Notes: generated by a model not told the origin, from the sequence alone. 64,000 nt of DNA from Micrococcales bacterium (GCA_947452985.1 CANGEU010000002.1:52087-116086); one strand, 5' to 3'. Positions 32,134 through 43,735 are shown, numbered from the stretch's first letter. Program-made: numbers and translations.

Positions 32134-33576
32134 TTAGCAACCGAAGTAAAGCTCGAACTCGTAAGGGTGCGGACGAAGCGATAGTGGCTTGATCTCGTTC
32201 ACACGCTTGTAGTCGATCCAGTTTTCGATTAGGTCCTTGGTGAACACGTCTCCCTGAAGTAGGTACTCGTGGTCGGCCTCAAGAGCCTGAAGAACTGACT
32301 CTAGGTCACCAGGAACCTGAGGAATGTTCTTTGCTTCCTCTGGAGGTAGCTCGTATAGGTCCTTGTCGACCGGAGCCATTGGCTCGATGCGGTTCTTGAT
32401 GCCGTCTAGACCAGCCATAAGCATCGCTGCGAAAGCGAAGTATGGGTTAGCCGAAGCGTCTGGCGCGCGGAACTCAATGCGCTTTGCCTTCGGGTTGGTT
32501 CCGGTCATTGGGATACGAATAGCAGCCGAACGGTTACCAGCCGAGTAAACAAGGTTTACTGGAGCTTCGTAGCCAGGCACTAGGCGGTGGTAACTGTTTA
32601 CGGTTGGGTTGGTCCAAGCAAGCAGCGATGGAGCGTGCTTGAGGATACCGCCGATGTACCAGCGAGCGATGTCTGATAGACCGCCGTAGCCGTTCTCGTC
32701 GTAGAACAATGGCTTGCCATCTTTCCAAAGCGACTGGTGAACGTGCATACCTGAACCGTTGTCACCAAATAGTGGCTTAGGCATGAAGGTAGCAACCTTA
32801 CCGAACTGGTCGGCAACGTTCTTGACGATGTACTTGAACTTTAGAATGTCGTCGGCAGCGTGAACTAGGGTGTCGAAACGGTAGTTAATTTCACCCTGAC
32901 CTGCGGTACCAACCTCGTGGTGGCTGCGCTCAACCGAAAGACCGGCAGCTGCTAGTTCTAGAACGATCTGGTCGCGCATGTCAACGTGCTTGTCAACTGG
33001 AGCAACAGGGAAGTAGCCACCCTTGTATGGGGTCTTGTTGGCTAGGTTGTTGCCGCGACCGGTCTGTGGGTCGATCTCCACGCGGTTCGAGTTCCAAGCA
33101 GCTTCGTCAGAGTCGATGAAGTGGCCCGAGCTGTTCTGACCGTAGTGGTAACGAACGTCGTCGAAGATGAAGAATTCGGCTTCTGGAGCAAAGAATGCGG
33201 TGTCTGCGATGCCAGTTGACTGTAGGTAGGCTTCAGCCTTCTTAGCAGTCATACGTGGGTCGCGACCGTAAACTTCACCGTTGCGTGGGTTGTAAATGTC
33301 GAAGATGACGACCAGAGTCTTCTCAACGCGGAAGGCGTCAAGGTAAGCGGTGGTTACGTCAGGAATAAGCTGCATGTCTGATTCGTGGATAGATGCGAAA
33401 CCACGGATAGACGAACCATCGAACAACTGACCATCTACGAAGAACTCTTCATCGATCATGCTTGCTGGAAGGTTGAAGTGCTGCTGGACACCAGGTAGGT
33501 CGGTGAAGCGAACATCAAGGAACTTGACGTCTTCGTCCTTAATGAACTTGATGACCTCGGCTGCGGACTTGAACAT
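32134..33576 (-). CDS. glnA: type I glutamine synthetase
   Basis: 480 aa; [33 protein letters not shown], adenylylation-loop-like [16 protein letters not shown] and C-terminal region [20 protein letters not shown]. Confidence 0.96.
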   Translation of the reverse strand: MFKSAAEVIKFIKDEDVKFLDVRFTDLPGVQQHFNLPASMIDEEFFVDGQLFDGSSIRGFASIHESDMQLIPDVTTAYLDAFRVEKTLVVIFDIYNPRNGEVYGRDPRMTAKKAEAYLQSTGIADTAFFAPEAEFFIFDDVRYHYGQNSSGHFIDSDEAAWNSNRVEIDPQTGRGNNLANKTPYKGGYFPVAPVDKHVDMRDQIVLELAAAGLSVERSHHEVGTAGQGEINYRFDTLVHAADDILKFKYIVKNVADQFGKVATFMPKPLFGDNGSGMHVHQSLWKDGKPLFYDENGYGGLSDIARWYIGGILKHAPSLLAWTNPTVNSYHRLVPGYEAPVNLVYSAGNRSAAIRIPMTGTNPKAKRIEFRAPDASANPYFAFAAMLMAGLDGIKNRIEPMAPVDKDLYELPPEEAKNIPQVPGDLESVLQALEADHEYLLQGDVFTKDLIENWIDYKRVNEIKPLSLRPHPYEFELYFGC

Positions 33577-33702
33577 TGGGTTAATCCCTTCAAAAAGTTT
33601 GTGCGGATTCGAGGCACATCGTTAGGCCTACATTCAAAGTTTACTCAACGGGTATGAGTGACCCTCACCAATTAATGTTTCGGCTATGTAAAAAGTTAAA
33701 CG

Positions 33703-34398
33703 TTACTTGCGAACTGGGCGAGCGCGTCTTGGGTCGATTCCTTTAGGAATCGGAAGGTTGGTGCCAAGCGCAGTTAGTCGAGCTGCCACAACGCGGATCT
33801 CGGTGCGCTTTAAGGCCTTTGGAAGCTTATTGATAGCCTTGCGTAGCTCGGCTAGTTTCAAAGCATGAGTTGATTCGGTAACGAAGAGGGTGTGCACCGT
33901 CACTCCAGGAGCAATCTTCGAAAGCTTCTTACGTTCTGCGTCGGCAAGAAGCTGAGAACCGGTCTGGTGGCCTTCGCCGACCAGGACGATACCTGCTGGT
34001 CCAACAATTCGGTACACGGCGTCACGGCTTCGAGGGTTCACCGCTACTGGCTGTTCGCTGCCTCGCCAGTTGCGTCGTAGAACCGTCTGGAGAACTGCAC
34101 CAACAGCGCCCAACTGACCTTCCCACGAACCGTAGGCAGCCTTCTCGGCACGACGTGACAAGACAAGTGAGAAAACGATAAACGTTGAAAGCAGAGTAAG
34201 AATGCTGAACAGAATTCCGGTAATCCAGTTACCTGAACTAAAGAAAGAAATCGTGAAGGCAAGGCCGGTTCCAAGAACAGCGATTACCGAACCGAGAATG
34301 ATCCAGAGGTTCTTACGGTCTAGTTCAATGGTGCGCTTTAACACCAAGATAATCTGAGCGACTTGACCTGGTTCTTTTGATTCGTTCTTTTTAGCCAT
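33703..34398 (-). CDS. DUF4191 domain-containing membrane protein
   Basis: 231 aa, two TMs, upstream of glnA and downstream of lipA, the usual actinobacterial context. Confidence 0.8.
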   Translation of the reverse strand: MAKKNESKEPGQVAQIILVLKRTIELDRKNLWIILGSVIAVLGTGLAFTISFFSSGNWITGILFSILTLLSTFIVFSLVLSRRAEKAAYGSWEGQLGAVGAVLQTVLRRNWRGSEQPVAVNPRSRDAVYRIVGPAGIVLVGEGHQTGSQLLADAERKKLSKIAPGVTVHTLFVTESTHALKLAELRKAINKLPKALKRTEIRVVAARLTALGTNLPIPKGIDPRRARPVRK

Positions 34399-34409
34399 AG
34401 TGAAAAAGT

Positions 34410-35408
34410 TTAGTCGCCGACAGCCTGCATAAAGCCCTGTTTGAGCGCTTCGTCAGCAAGGTGTCGCAGGTTTTCTGGAATCTTGAAGCCCTTCTTGACC
34501 ATCGATCCGGCCCAGAGTCGTCCTGCGCGGTAAGAGCTTCGAACCAAAGGTCCACTCAAAACACCTAGGTAGCCGATGGCTTCGGCTTCATTTTTGAGTT
34601 CAACAAACTCTTCTGGCTTCACCCAACGAGTTACCGGGTGGTGTCGAACTGAAGGGCGCAGGTACTGAGTGATAGTGATGATGTCAGTGCCAGCCTGGTA
34701 GAGGTCTAGTAGGGCTTGTGAAATCTCCTCACGAGTTTCGCCCATACCCAAAATTAGGTTTGACTTGGTAACCATTCCCGCGTTTCGAGCTTGTGTAAGT
34801 ACGTCTAGAGAACGCTCGTAGCGGAATGCCGGACGGATTTCCTTGAAAATTCGAGGAACGGTTTCAAGGTTGTGAGCAAACACTTGAGGCTTTGCATCGA
34901 ATACCTGCTGGAGAAGTTCTGGTTTCCCAGAAAAATCGGGAACCAAAATTTCTACGCCGGTCCCTTGCGATTGTGAATGAATTTGGCGAATGGTCTCGGC
35001 GTAAAGCCAAGCGCCCTCGTCTTCCAGATCGTCGCGGGCTACGCCAGTGACCGTTGCGTAGCGCAACTGCATTCTGGCAACCGATTCACCCACACGTCTG
35101 GGTTCATCGGCATCAAAGTCGTCAGGTTTTCCGGTGTCGATCTGGCAGAAGTCGCATCGACGGGTGCACTGAGAGCCGCCAATCAGGAAGGTAGCTTCAC
35201 GGTCTTCCCAACATTCGAAAATATTCGGGCAGCCCGCCTCTTGGCAAACGGTGTGGAGGCCTTCGCCCTTGACCAAGGTTTGTAGCGCCTGGTATTCAGG
35301 TCCCATCTTGGCAACGGTCTTAATCCAGTCTGGTTTTTTCTCGATTGGAACTGAAGAGTTGCGAGCTTCAATTCGAAGAAGCTTTCGCTCCGGCTTTTGT
35401 TCGCTCAA
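34410..35408 (-). CDS. lipA: lipoyl synthase
   Basis: [13 protein letters not shown] and radical-SAM CTRRCDFCQ. Confidence 0.97.
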   Translation of the reverse strand: MSEQKPERKLLRIEARNSSVPIEKKPDWIKTVAKMGPEYQALQTLVKGEGLHTVCQEAGCPNIFECWEDREATFLIGGSQCTRRCDFCQIDTGKPDDFDADEPRRVGESVARMQLRYATVTGVARDDLEDEGAWLYAETIRQIHSQSQGTGVEILVPDFSGKPELLQQVFDAKPQVFAHNLETVPRIFKEIRPAFRYERSLDVLTQARNAGMVTKSNLILGMGETREEISQALLDLYQAGTDIITITQYLRPSVRHHPVTRWVKPEEFVELKNEAEAIGYLGVLSGPLVRSSYRAGRLWAGSMVKKGFKIPENLRHLADEALKQGFMQAVGD

Positions 35409-36040
35409 CTCTTTACCTTCTCAATCTCACCTAGGTGGCGTTTGATTACTTCGGCGGCCATGGCTGGAGTAATCTCCCGACCAAGTAATTCTGTCAGGGT
35501 GCTGGTCTTTGCGTCTGCGATTCCGCAAGCGATTATGTTCTCGTATGGCTGCAGCGAATTATTGCAATTGAGTGCAAATCCATGCATTGTGGTGTGTTCA
35601 GACACGCGAATGCCGATTGCAGCAACTTTCACATGGGTGCCGTTTAAAGGCGCCCAGACTCCAGATCGTCCTTCAACACGTTCTGTGTAAAGCCCGAATT
35701 CAGCGATGCTGTCGATAAGGATTTGCTCCAACCAACGAACATACCCAACCACGTCAATCGGTCTTGGCAGTTGCATAATCGGATAACCCACTAATTGCCC
35801 AGGTCCGTGCCAGGTGATTTTTCCGCCCCGGTCGGTTTCGATAACCGGGGTGCCATCCTGGGGGTATTCAACACCTTCGGTGCGTTTTCCAGCTGTGTAA
35901 ACCGGCGTGTGTTCCAAAAGGATTACGGTGTTCGGTCTTGCACCAGAGGCCACCTGGGAGTGGATTGTGCGCTGAAAGTCCCAGGCTTCGTCGTAGCCCA
36001 CGAAATTAGGGGTTAGTCCCAGTTCGATAAATTCAGGCAT
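35405..36040 (-). CDS. lipB: lipoyl(octanoyl) transferase
   Basis: [30 protein letters not shown]. Confidence 0.96.
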   Translation of the reverse strand: MPEFIELGLTPNFVGYDEAWDFQRTIHSQVASGARPNTVILLEHTPVYTAGKRTEGVEYPQDGTPVIETDRGGKITWHGPGQLVGYPIMQLPRPIDVVGYVRWLEQILIDSIAEFGLYTERVEGRSGVWAPLNGTHVKVAAIGIRVSEHTTMHGFALNCNNSLQPYENIIACGIADAKTSTLTELLGREITPAMAAEVIKRHLGEIEKVKS

Positions 36041-36124
36041 TAGTCAATTCTATTTGTTGTCGAAATAACTAACAGATTCTGCGTCTCACGAAATTCCCAC
36101 AAATGCTTATGAAAACATCGGACG

Positions 36125-36691
36125 ATGGGAAATCACTCGAGATCTAAAGTTGAAGAGCGCTCAATTCGCATTTCTGGTTATCGGGCTATACAGCATTTAG
36201 AAAGTTTGGAGCTCGTCGCCAATCGATTTAATAGTTCATGGCCAAAATTAGCAAACCGCCTGCAGTCGCTGGGTTTTCTGAGAGGAATCCAAGTACTTTC
36301 AAATCGAACGAGTCTTTTTGTTTCACTCGATGTTGAAACTGTCCAGGGAATTATTGCCGGCCGAGCCCGCCGGAAAAAGGTACCGAAGTGGATAGGCTTT
36401 GGGGCTGCCATACCCGTTCTGGCCGCCTTAGCTTTTGTTCCGCTTGGTTCAAGCGCTCCAATTCAACATCACGCCAATGCACACAAACATGACTTAGACC
36501 CTTGTGCACTGGATTCGATTAGCGAATGGATTCAGGGCGCAGGGGAGTCCGCCGAAATCAAATCGCTCTCGGCTTCGCTGTTGGGAGGAATCACAGTGGG
36601 CACCTTGGAGTGCAATGGTTCCAGATACAGTTACACGCTTGGGTCCGAAGAGCCCAAGCGTGTACTGAAACTGCAGAAACTAGATGCCTAG
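36125..36691 (+). CDS. hypothetical single-pass membrane protein with extracytoplasmic C-terminus containing two Cys
   Basis: 188 aa [30 protein letters not shown] segment then DPCALDS...[10 protein letters not shown]; no family recognised. Confidence 0.6.
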   Translation: MGNHSRSKVEERSIRISGYRAIQHLESLELVANRFNSSWPKLANRLQSLGFLRGIQVLSNRTSLFVSLDVETVQGIIAGRARRKKVPKWIGFGAAIPVLAALAFVPLGSSAPIQHHANAHKHDLDPCALDSISEWIQGAGESAEIKSLSASLLGGITVGTLECNGSRYSYTLGSEEPKRVLKLQKLDA

Positions 36692-38020
36692 GTTCGCCTC
36701 AAAAGCTGCACCTTCAAGACGAGTCTTGATGTCCACTAGGAAGCGGCTTGCGTCCGCGCCATCAACCAAGCGGTGGTCGTACGACAGTGCAAGGTAAACC
36801 ATGCTGCGAATTGCAATCGAGTCGTTGCCGTTTTCGTCGGTGACAACAACTGCGCGCTTGCTAACGATTCCGGTTCCAAGAATTGCAACCTGAGGCAGGA
36901 ACACCACTGGGGTGTCGAACAAGGCACCGCGAGAACCAGTGTTGGTTAGGGTGAAGGTTCCACCGCCAAGTTCATCTGGCTTTAGCTGGTTGTTGCGGGT
37001 ACGTGCAGCCAGATCAGCAACCTGCTGAGCAATCTGCGCAATTGTCAGGCTACCTGCGTCACGAAGAACTGGGGTAAGCAGACCGCGCTCGGTGTCAACA
37101 GCAAAGCTGATGTTCTCGCTTGCGTGGTAAACAATGTTTTCACCATCGATTGATGCGTTTAGCTTCGGGTGAGCCTTTAGAGCTTCACCGGTGGCCAAAG
37201 CAAAGAACGGCATGAAGTTCAACTTGACACCGGCACGAGCCGTGAAATCTCCCTGAACTCGTGCGCGAAGCTGTGCGATTCGAGTGACATCAACCTCAAC
37301 AACGGTGGTTAGCTGAGCCGATTGCTGCATCGAAGCAACTGCGCGCTCGGCAAGAACCTTACGAAGACGAGACATCGGCTCGGTCTGGCCACGAAGTGCC
37401 GAAACCTGAACCGCAGGTGCTGCGGCTACTGGAGCTGCCATGGTTGGGATTGAACCAGTCGCTGCCGCTAGAACGTCGTCCTTGCGGATACGCCCGCCAA
37501 CGCCGGTGCCAGCTACTGCGTTTAGGTCAATGCCATTTTCCGAGGCCAACTTACGAACTAAAGGAGTTACGTAACCAGCGTCGCTTGCGTGCGCAGCTGG
37601 AGCTACGACCGGAGCTGGTGCAGCAACCGGAGCTGGAGCCACGACAGGTGCAACAACCGGAGCTGGAGCTACGACTGGAGCTGCGACTGGAGGAGCAACA
37701 GGCGCTTCAACAACTGGAGCAGGCGCAGCAACCGGAGCGGCAACTGGCTCTGCAGGAGCGGCGGCTGGTGCAGACGCGCCAGCTCCAGTTCCAACGACGG
37801 CTAAGACTGCGCCGACCTGTGCGGTTTCGTCTTCCTGAACCAGAATTTGTTCGATAACACCGGCAACAGGAGAAGGGATCTCGGTGTCAACCTTGTCGGT
37901 AGAAATCTCTACCAGCGGCTCGTCGACGGCAACGGTGTCGCCAACCTTCTTTAGCCAACGGGTAACGGTACCTTCGGTAACGCTTTCACCAAGCGCTGGT
38001 AGTACTACGTTGTCGCTCAT
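36680..38020 (-). CDS. sucB: dihydrolipoamide acyltransferase (E2 of 2-oxo acid dehydrogenase complex)
   Basis: One lipoyl domain [17 protein letters not shown], Ala/Pro/Val linker, E3-binding [17 protein letters not shown], catalytic [11 protein letters not shown]. Confidence 0.93.
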   Translation of the reverse strand: MSDNVVLPALGESVTEGTVTRWLKKVGDTVAVDEPLVEISTDKVDTEIPSPVAGVIEQILVQEDETAQVGAVLAVVGTGAGASAPAAAPAEPVAAPVAAPAPVVEAPVAPPVAAPVVAPAPVVAPVVAPAPVAAPAPVVAPAAHASDAGYVTPLVRKLASENGIDLNAVAGTGVGGRIRKDDVLAAATGSIPTMAAPVAAAPAVQVSALRGQTEPMSRLRKVLAERAVASMQQSAQLTTVVEVDVTRIAQLRARVQGDFTARAGVKLNFMPFFALATGEALKAHPKLNASIDGENIVYHASENISFAVDTERGLLTPVLRDAGSLTIAQIAQQVADLAARTRNNQLKPDELGGGTFTLTNTGSRGALFDTPVVFLPQVAILGTGIVSKRAVVVTDENGNDSIAIRSMVYLALSYDHRLVDGADASRFLVDIKTRLEGAAFEANLGI

Positions 38021-38050
38021 TACTTTGCTCCTTGATTGGTATTTCTAAAC

Positions 38051-39427
38051 TTATGCGTGTGCGTGAAGTGGCTTACCGGCCAACGCAAGGTGCGCTTCGC
38101 CGATTGCTTCGTTCATGGTTGGGTGGGCGTGAACCAGGCTGGCTACGTCTTCTGGGAATGCTTCCCAGTTGACGATTAGCTGGCCTTCACCGATTTGTTC
38201 GCCAACACGCGAACCAATCATGTGGACGCCGATGACCGGACCGTTGTTCTTGCGAACGAGTTTGATGAAACCAGCGGTTCCTAGAATCTGGCTCTTGCCG
38301 TTTCCACCAAGGTTGTATTCATAGGTAGAAACATTCTCGGCGCCGTGAATCTCTTTGGCCTTTGCTTCAGAAAGACCAACACTGGCAACCTCAGGCTCAC
38401 AGTAGGTAACCTTTGGAATTCCGGTTTCGTCGATAATCGCTGGGTTCAAACCAGCAATCTGCTCGGCGATAAAGATTCCTTGGGCAAAACCACGGTGGGC
38501 AAGCTGCAGGCCAGGAACAATGTCGCCGGCTGCGTAAACGTTAGGAAGGTTGGTCTGAAGACGCTCGTTGGTCAATACGAAGCCACGATCCATGGCTACG
38601 CCTTGTTCCTCATAACCCATGCCAGCGGTGTTTGGTCCGCGACCAACTGCCACCAACATTAGTTCTGCTTCTAGTCGGGTGCCGTCTTCAAGTGAAACAA
38701 TTACGCCAGTTTCGTGCTGCTCAACACCAGCAAAACGAACACCAAGCTTGAAGTCGATTCCACGCTTGCGGAATGCACGTTCCAGAGCCTTGCTGACCGA
38801 CTCGTCCTCGTTAGGAACTAGGTGAGGAAGACCCTCAACGATGGTTACTTCGGTACCGAACGACTTCCAGATCGAAGCAAATTCAACACCGATGACGCCG
38901 CCACCCAAAACGATTACCTTGTTAGGTACGAAGTCAAGTTGCAATGCGGTTTCCGAGGTAATTACGCGCCCACCGATTTCAAGCCCAGGAAGCGAGCGAC
39001 TGAAAGAACCCGTTGCCAAGATCACGTCGGTGCCGGTGTAGTTGTCCCCATTTACTGAAACGGTTCGAGGACCGACAAGTCGACCCTCGCCTGAGACGAC
39101 ATTGATGTTCTTGCTGGTAACTAGTCCGGTTAGACCCTTGAATAGGCGATCGACAATGCCGTCACGGTATTTGTTGACCTGGTTCATGTCGATTGAACCA
39201 AACTGTGCCACAACACCAAACTGACCGGCTTCGCGAGTCACATCGGCAACTTCAGCAGAATGAAGAAGTGCCTTGGTTGGAATACAACCGCGGTGAAGGC
39301 AGGTGCCACCGAGCTTGTCTTTCTCGATGAGTGCAACAGATTTACCAAGTTGCGCTGAACGCAGAGCTGCAGCGTAACCGCCACTGCCACCGCCGAGAAT
39401 AACTACGTCGAAATTGTGGTCAGCCAC
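38051..39427 (-). CDS. lpdA: dihydrolipoyl dehydrogenase
   Basis: VILGGGSGGYAAALR, GGTCLHRGCIPTKALL, HAHPTMNEAIGEAH. Confidence 0.97.
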   Translation of the reverse strand: MADHNFDVVILGGGSGGYAAALRSAQLGKSVALIEKDKLGGTCLHRGCIPTKALLHSAEVADVTREAGQFGVVAQFGSIDMNQVNKYRDGIVDRLFKGLTGLVTSKNINVVSGEGRLVGPRTVSVNGDNYTGTDVILATGSFSRSLPGLEIGGRVITSETALQLDFVPNKVIVLGGGVIGVEFASIWKSFGTEVTIVEGLPHLVPNEDESVSKALERAFRKRGIDFKLGVRFAGVEQHETGVIVSLEDGTRLEAELMLVAVGRGPNTAGMGYEEQGVAMDRGFVLTNERLQTNLPNVYAAGDIVPGLQLAHRGFAQGIFIAEQIAGLNPAIIDETGIPKVTYCEPEVASVGLSEAKAKEIHGAENVSTYEYNLGGNGKSQILGTAGFIKLVRKNNGPVIGVHMIGSRVGEQIGEGQLIVNWEAFPEDVASLVHAHPTMNEAIGEAHLALAGKPLHAHA

Positions 39428-39462
39428 ATTTACTCCTATTGGTTGGGTTCAAGAAAAGTTTA

Positions 39463-40944
39463 CTATCCAAGCTGCTTGGCTAGGTTGACCAACGTGCGCA
39501 CGTAAGAACCGGTCGCACCCTTTGGAATCACGCCGTATGGAGCGCCCTCGTTATGTGCGGTCGCTGCGATGTCCATGTGGGCCCACTTGATGTCATCGGT
39601 CTCGCCCTTGGCGCGGTTTCCGATGAATTCGTTGAGGAATAGTCCACCGATGATGGTTCCGCCGGCAGTGTTACCCATTTTCACGTTCGCGATGTCGGCA
39701 ATGTCGGAATCGATTAGCGAACGCAATTTGCGGTCAAGTGGCAACTGCCAAACCATCTCGCCAACACCCTCGGCAGCAGATTTGACGGCGTCAACGGCTT
39801 CCTGGTCGCCCATCAAACCTGCGTATTGGTTTCCAAGGGCGATCTGAACAGCGCCGGTCAGGGTGGCTACGTCGACGATGTAGTCCGGCTTGGCTTCAGA
39901 GGCCAAGCTAAGACCGTCGGCCAGAACTAGGCGACCTTCAGCGTCGGTGTTCAATACCTCAATGGTCATACCGTTACGTGCCTTAATTACATCGTTAGGA
40001 CGCTGGGCAGTTCCGCTAGGCATGTTTTCTGCGATGCAAAGCCATGCAGTTACCTTGATTGGCAACTGAAGTTTGGCAATAGCGATGGTGGCTGCTGCAA
40101 CGCTGGCCGCTCCGGTCATGTCGAAGTTCATTCCAAGCATGCTGATTGAAGGCTTTAGTGAAAGACCTCCGGTGTCAAAAGTGATGCCCTTACCGACTAG
40201 AGCAAGGTGCGTCTTTCCAACCTTCGGCTTGTATTCAAGTTTTACCAAACGCGGTCCGCGCGATGAACCGAGACCCACGCCTAGGATTCCGCCAAGGCCT
40301 TCCTTGGTTAGGCGATCTTCAGCCCAAATCTGAACGGTGACGCCAGAACCCTTGGCTGCAGTTTGAACCGCTTTCGCCAATGATTCTGGGTACAAGTCGC
40401 GTCCCGGCATGTTCACAAGGTCGCGAGTCATGTTCACGCTCTCGGCGATTACAGCAATCTGAGAAATACTCGCCGTCGATGGCTTGTGGGTCGAAACCAC
40501 AGTCACTGTTTGTAACTTGATTTCGACGCCCTTGGTAAGTCCCTTATAAGCAGTGTGGCTGTAACTGCCAAGTGCTGCACCCTCAAGAATTGCTGCCGTG
40601 TCCTCTGAGTCCAGGGTTTCAAATCCAATAACGATGTCTTTGAAAGACGAAAGCTTGCGAGCGGACGCCGCGCCAAGGTTGCGAAGATCGGTCTTTGTTA
40701 GAGCCTTAGTACCGATCCCCATGAGGGCGTAGGTCGCACCGTTTGGTGCAGGAACGCGAACCAGTGATTCAAGTTCAGCTGAAACTCCAAGACTCGGTAG
40801 GTCAAGCTTCGTGAGCTCCGAGGTTTCGATAGGTGTGCTACCGATCACCAATTTGTCAGCTTTTTTAGTAATTGGAATTACATAAGCGGTGTTTTTGTTG
40901 AATGAAGTGAACTTGTTCGCAGTTACCAATTTCGGTGTCGTCAT
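39463..40944 (-). CDS. pepA: leucyl aminopeptidase (start at MTTPKLVTANKF)
   Basis: VGKGITFDTGGLSLKPS, NTDAEGRLVLADGL. Confidence 0.95.
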   Translation of the reverse strand: MTTPKLVTANKFTSFNKNTAYVIPITKKADKLVIGSTPIETSELTKLDLPSLGVSAELESLVRVPAPNGATYALMGIGTKALTKTDLRNLGAASARKLSSFKDIVIGFETLDSEDTAAILEGAALGSYSHTAYKGLTKGVEIKLQTVTVVSTHKPSTASISQIAVIAESVNMTRDLVNMPGRDLYPESLAKAVQTAAKGSGVTVQIWAEDRLTKEGLGGILGVGLGSSRGPRLVKLEYKPKVGKTHLALVGKGITFDTGGLSLKPSISMLGMNFDMTGAASVAAATIAIAKLQLPIKVTAWLCIAENMPSGTAQRPNDVIKARNGMTIEVLNTDAEGRLVLADGLSLASEAKPDYIVDVATLTGAVQIALGNQYAGLMGDQEAVDAVKSAAEGVGEMVWQLPLDRKLRSLIDSDIADIANVKMGNTAGGTIIGGLFLNEFIGNRAKGETDDIKWAHMDIAATAHNEGAPYGVIPKGATGSYVRTLVNLAKQLG

Positions 40945-40968
40945 GTTCTTCAGCCTAGCGAAAGTAAG

Positions 40969-41895
40969 ATGATAATCGTGAGCGGATTTGGACTTTTTAG
41001 TGTCGTAGACCAGGAAATTGAGATTCCTACCGGTCTTCGAATGATTGGAAGCATCACTGGCTTCACGGATGCAGGTCAAGTTATTGAACAAATGGCTTCG
41101 CACATTCTCAACAAGCTAGATGTCGAACTCGTTATCGAATTCGACAACGACGAACTTCTCGACTACCGAGCCCGACGTCCGGCGATGTTTTTTGAAAAGG
41201 ACCATCTAAGCAGTTACGAACCCCCACTTCTCGGTATTTATTTAGTTCGAGATGAGGCTGGGATTCCTTTCCTGTTCCTACATGGTTACGAACCAGATTT
41301 TCGTTGGGAAGCCTTTTCGGCCGCGATTGAAGAAATCGTAGAAATATACGCAATCACCGAATTCACCTGGGTCCACTCAATCCCATTTCCGGTTCCGCAC
41401 ACTAGGCCGGTCGGCGTAACCGTTAGTGGAAATCGCAAAGATTTGATCGAACGCTACTCAGAATGGCGCCCCGAGACCCAGGTTCCAGGCAACGTTGTTC
41501 ACCTTCTTGAGTATCGATTGAGCGAGATTGCTCTGCCGGTTATCGGTTTCGTACTCTTAGTTCCGCACTACCTCAACGATTCCGACTATCCAGCTGCTGC
41601 CGTCACTGGTTTCGAATTATTGACAGCAGCCACTTCTCTAGTTTTCCCAACCGACACCCTGCGGGAAGAAGCGGTTCGCTTTACCGAGCGCTTGGCGAAG
41701 AAGGTTGACGAAAACGAGGAGCTTGCAAAGTTGATTGCCAACTTGGAGCAGGGTTACAAATCTCAACGAGCCACTAGTTTCGGCGTTCAAATAGTGAGTC
41801 CAACTCCGGAAGAGCCGAATGCGGAAGACATCGCAGCCGAATTGGAAGACTATTTGGCTAATCGTCAGCGAAATAATCCAGATCAAACAAATTAG
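40969..41895 (+). CDS. PAC2 family protein
   Basis: 308 aa; ITGFTDAGQVIEQM, YLVRDEAGIPFLFLHGYEPDFRWEAF. Confidence 0.88.
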   Translation: MIIVSGFGLFSVVDQEIEIPTGLRMIGSITGFTDAGQVIEQMASHILNKLDVELVIEFDNDELLDYRARRPAMFFEKDHLSSYEPPLLGIYLVRDEAGIPFLFLHGYEPDFRWEAFSAAIEEIVEIYAITEFTWVHSIPFPVPHTRPVGVTVSGNRKDLIERYSEWRPETQVPGNVVHLLEYRLSEIALPVIGFVLLVPHYLNDSDYPAAAVTGFELLTAATSLVFPTDTLREEAVRFTERLAKKVDENEELAKLIANLEQGYKSQRATSFGVQIVSPTPEEPNAEDIAAELEDYLANRQRNNPDQTN

Positions 41896-41986
41896 TCCCC
41901 TTTGAAATAGTTTTAATAACCTTCTTGTTTATAGGGGATAAGCGCTACTTGACCGTTTTTGTCGGGTATCGGTGGCATAATTATTA

Positions 41987-43735
41987 GTGGACCCAGTCAC
42001 TTCGCCAATCGGCGGATTTGACATGGGTCTAAGTACTGCCCGAATTAGGGGTTGTGCACCTACCAGTGAGAAGAGTCAAGTGGGGAAAGACAAGGCGACC
42101 GGCCAGGAGCCAACTAAGAAACAATCACTTTTTAAGCGTTTGTTGAATTCAGGAAGCCCAGAGGTAACCGTGAAAGCGGAGCCACAGCCAGCAGCGAAGG
42201 AAAAAAGCACCATTACCAAATCAGCCCCAGTAAAAAAGACCGCCGCTCCTGTGAAAGCCGCTGCTAAACCCGCAGCGAAGAAAGTCGAGCCAAAGGTTGC
42301 AGCTAAGCCAGCCGTGAAAAAGGCTGAACCCAAAGCCGCTGCTAAGCCGGCAACTAAAACTGCCAAGCCAGTTGTTAAAAAGGTCGAGTCAAAAGTTGCG
42401 CCAGTTGCCAAAGCCAAGGCCGTAAAGGCCGAACCTAAGGCTGCAGTCAAGCCCGCTGTTACTAAAGAGGCTCCAGCCAAGGTAGCCAAACCGGTTGCTA
42501 AATCGGCCAAGTCAACCGGTCCTGCAGCAAAGCCAGCCAAGGCAACTAAGGCGAAAGCCACAAAAGCACCAAAGGGCATTGTTGAAGGCGAAGACGATGA
42601 AGATTTAGATGATGAAGACCTATCGGTTGAAGACATTGTCAAAGAGGCAGCCCTTGCTGCCGACATCACCGAAGTTGTAGAAGAAACTCATGACGATGAG
42701 GATCACAACGACGACCCAGACGCAAAAGAAAAAGAAAAAGCTGTTGAAGCTGGTGGTGGATTCGTCCTCAGTAACAAGGAAGTCGACGACATCCCGGTTC
42801 AAACAGCCGCTATCAACGGTGCGACTGCCGACCCGGTAAAGGATTACCTAAAGCAAATCGGTAAGGTCGCACTTCTTAACGCCGAGCTAGAGGTAGAGCT
42901 TGCCAAGCGCATCGAAGCTGGTCTTTATGCTGCCCACAAGTTGGCAGAGCCAAAGGCCAAGTTCAGCAAGGAAATGCTTTACGACCTAAAGCGTGTTCTA
43001 AAGGATGGCGAGCGCGCCAAAAGTCACCTACTAGAGGCCAACCTCCGTTTGGTCGTTTCTCTAGCCAAGCGTTACACCGGCCGCGGCATGCAGTTCTTGG
43101 ATCTAATTCAAGAAGGAAACCTAGGTCTAATTCGTGCGGTTGAGAAGTTCGACTACACCAAGGGTTACAAGTTCTCGACTTACGCCACCTGGTGGATTCG
43201 CCAGGCAATCACCCGCGCGATGGCCGACCAGGCTCGAACCATCCGTATCCCGGTGCACATGGTTGAAGTTATTAACAAGTTGGCACGAGTTCAACGCCAG
43301 TTGCTTCAAGACCTAGGGCGCGAACCGACTCCAGAAGAGTTGGCACGCGAACTTGATATGACTCCTGAGAAGGTTGTTGAGGTTCAGAAGTACGGTCGTG
43401 AGCCAATTTCGCTAAGCACTCCTCTCGGCGAAGATGGCGACAGTGAATTTGGTGATCTGATTGAAGACACCGAAGCTGTCAGCCCTCTTGAGGCTGTAAC
43501 TGCTGCCGCACGTAAGCGCGAACTGGAGAGAATTCTTTCGACCATGAGCGAGCGCGAAGCGACCATCCTTCGTCACCGCTACGGCCTAATCGACGGTATC
43601 CCTAAGACTCTTGACCAAATCGGTGAAGAAATCGGTGTAACTCGTGAGCGAATTCGCCAGATTGAAAACAAGGCGATTTCCAAGCTGAAGCACCCAACCC
43701 GTGCGCAGCGCTTGAGCGAGTTCCGCGGAAACTAA
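41987..43735 (+). CDS. sigA: primary RNA polymerase sigma factor with Lys/Ala/Pro-rich N-terminal tail
   Basis: [53 protein letters not shown], region 4 [17 protein letters not shown]; start codon uncertain (GTG 41987 or downstream). Confidence 0.95.
   Translation: MDPVTSPIGGFDMGLSTARIRGCAPTSEKSQVGKDKATGQEPTKKQSLFKRLLNSGSPEVTVKAEPQPAAKEKSTITKSAPVKKTAAPVKAAAKPAAKKVEPKVAAKPAVKKAEPKAAAKPATKTAKPVVKKVESKVAPVAKAKAVKAEPKAAVKPAVTKEAPAKVAKPVAKSAKSTGPAAKPAKATKAKATKAPKGIVEGEDDEDLDDEDLSVEDIVKEAALAADITEVVEETHDDEDHNDDPDAKEKEKAVEAGGGFVLSNKEVDDIPVQTAAINGATADPVKDYLKQIGKVALLNAELEVELAKRIEAGLYAAHKLAEPKAKFSKEMLYDLKRVLKDGERAKSHLLEANLRLVVSLAKRYTGRGMQFLDLIQEGNLGLIRAVEKFDYTKGYKFSTYATWWIRQAITRAMADQARTIRIPVHMVEVINKLARVQRQLLQDLGREPTPEELARELDMTPEKVVEVQKYGREPISLSTPLGEDGDSEFGDLIEDTEAVSPLEAVTAAARKRELERILSTMSEREATILRHRYGLIDGIPKTLDQIGEEIGVTRERIRQIENKAISKLKHPTRAQRLSEFRGN

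Noticed and set aside
37580-37800. Tandem repeats resembling a CRISPR or minisatellite array
   Set aside because: Repeats are short, contiguous and in frame, encoding the E2 Ala/Pro linker; no spacer structure and no cas genes.
41896-41986. sigA promoter (TTGACC ... CATAAT/TAATTA)
   Set aside because: The hexamers are visible but spacing is not a clean 16-18 bp for any pairing, so no promoter call is made.
42076-42669. 197-aa minus-strand ORF antisense to the sigA N-terminus
   Set aside because: It is the reverse frame of the low-complexity Lys/Ala/Pro coding region; its composition mirrors codon bias and no motif is visible.
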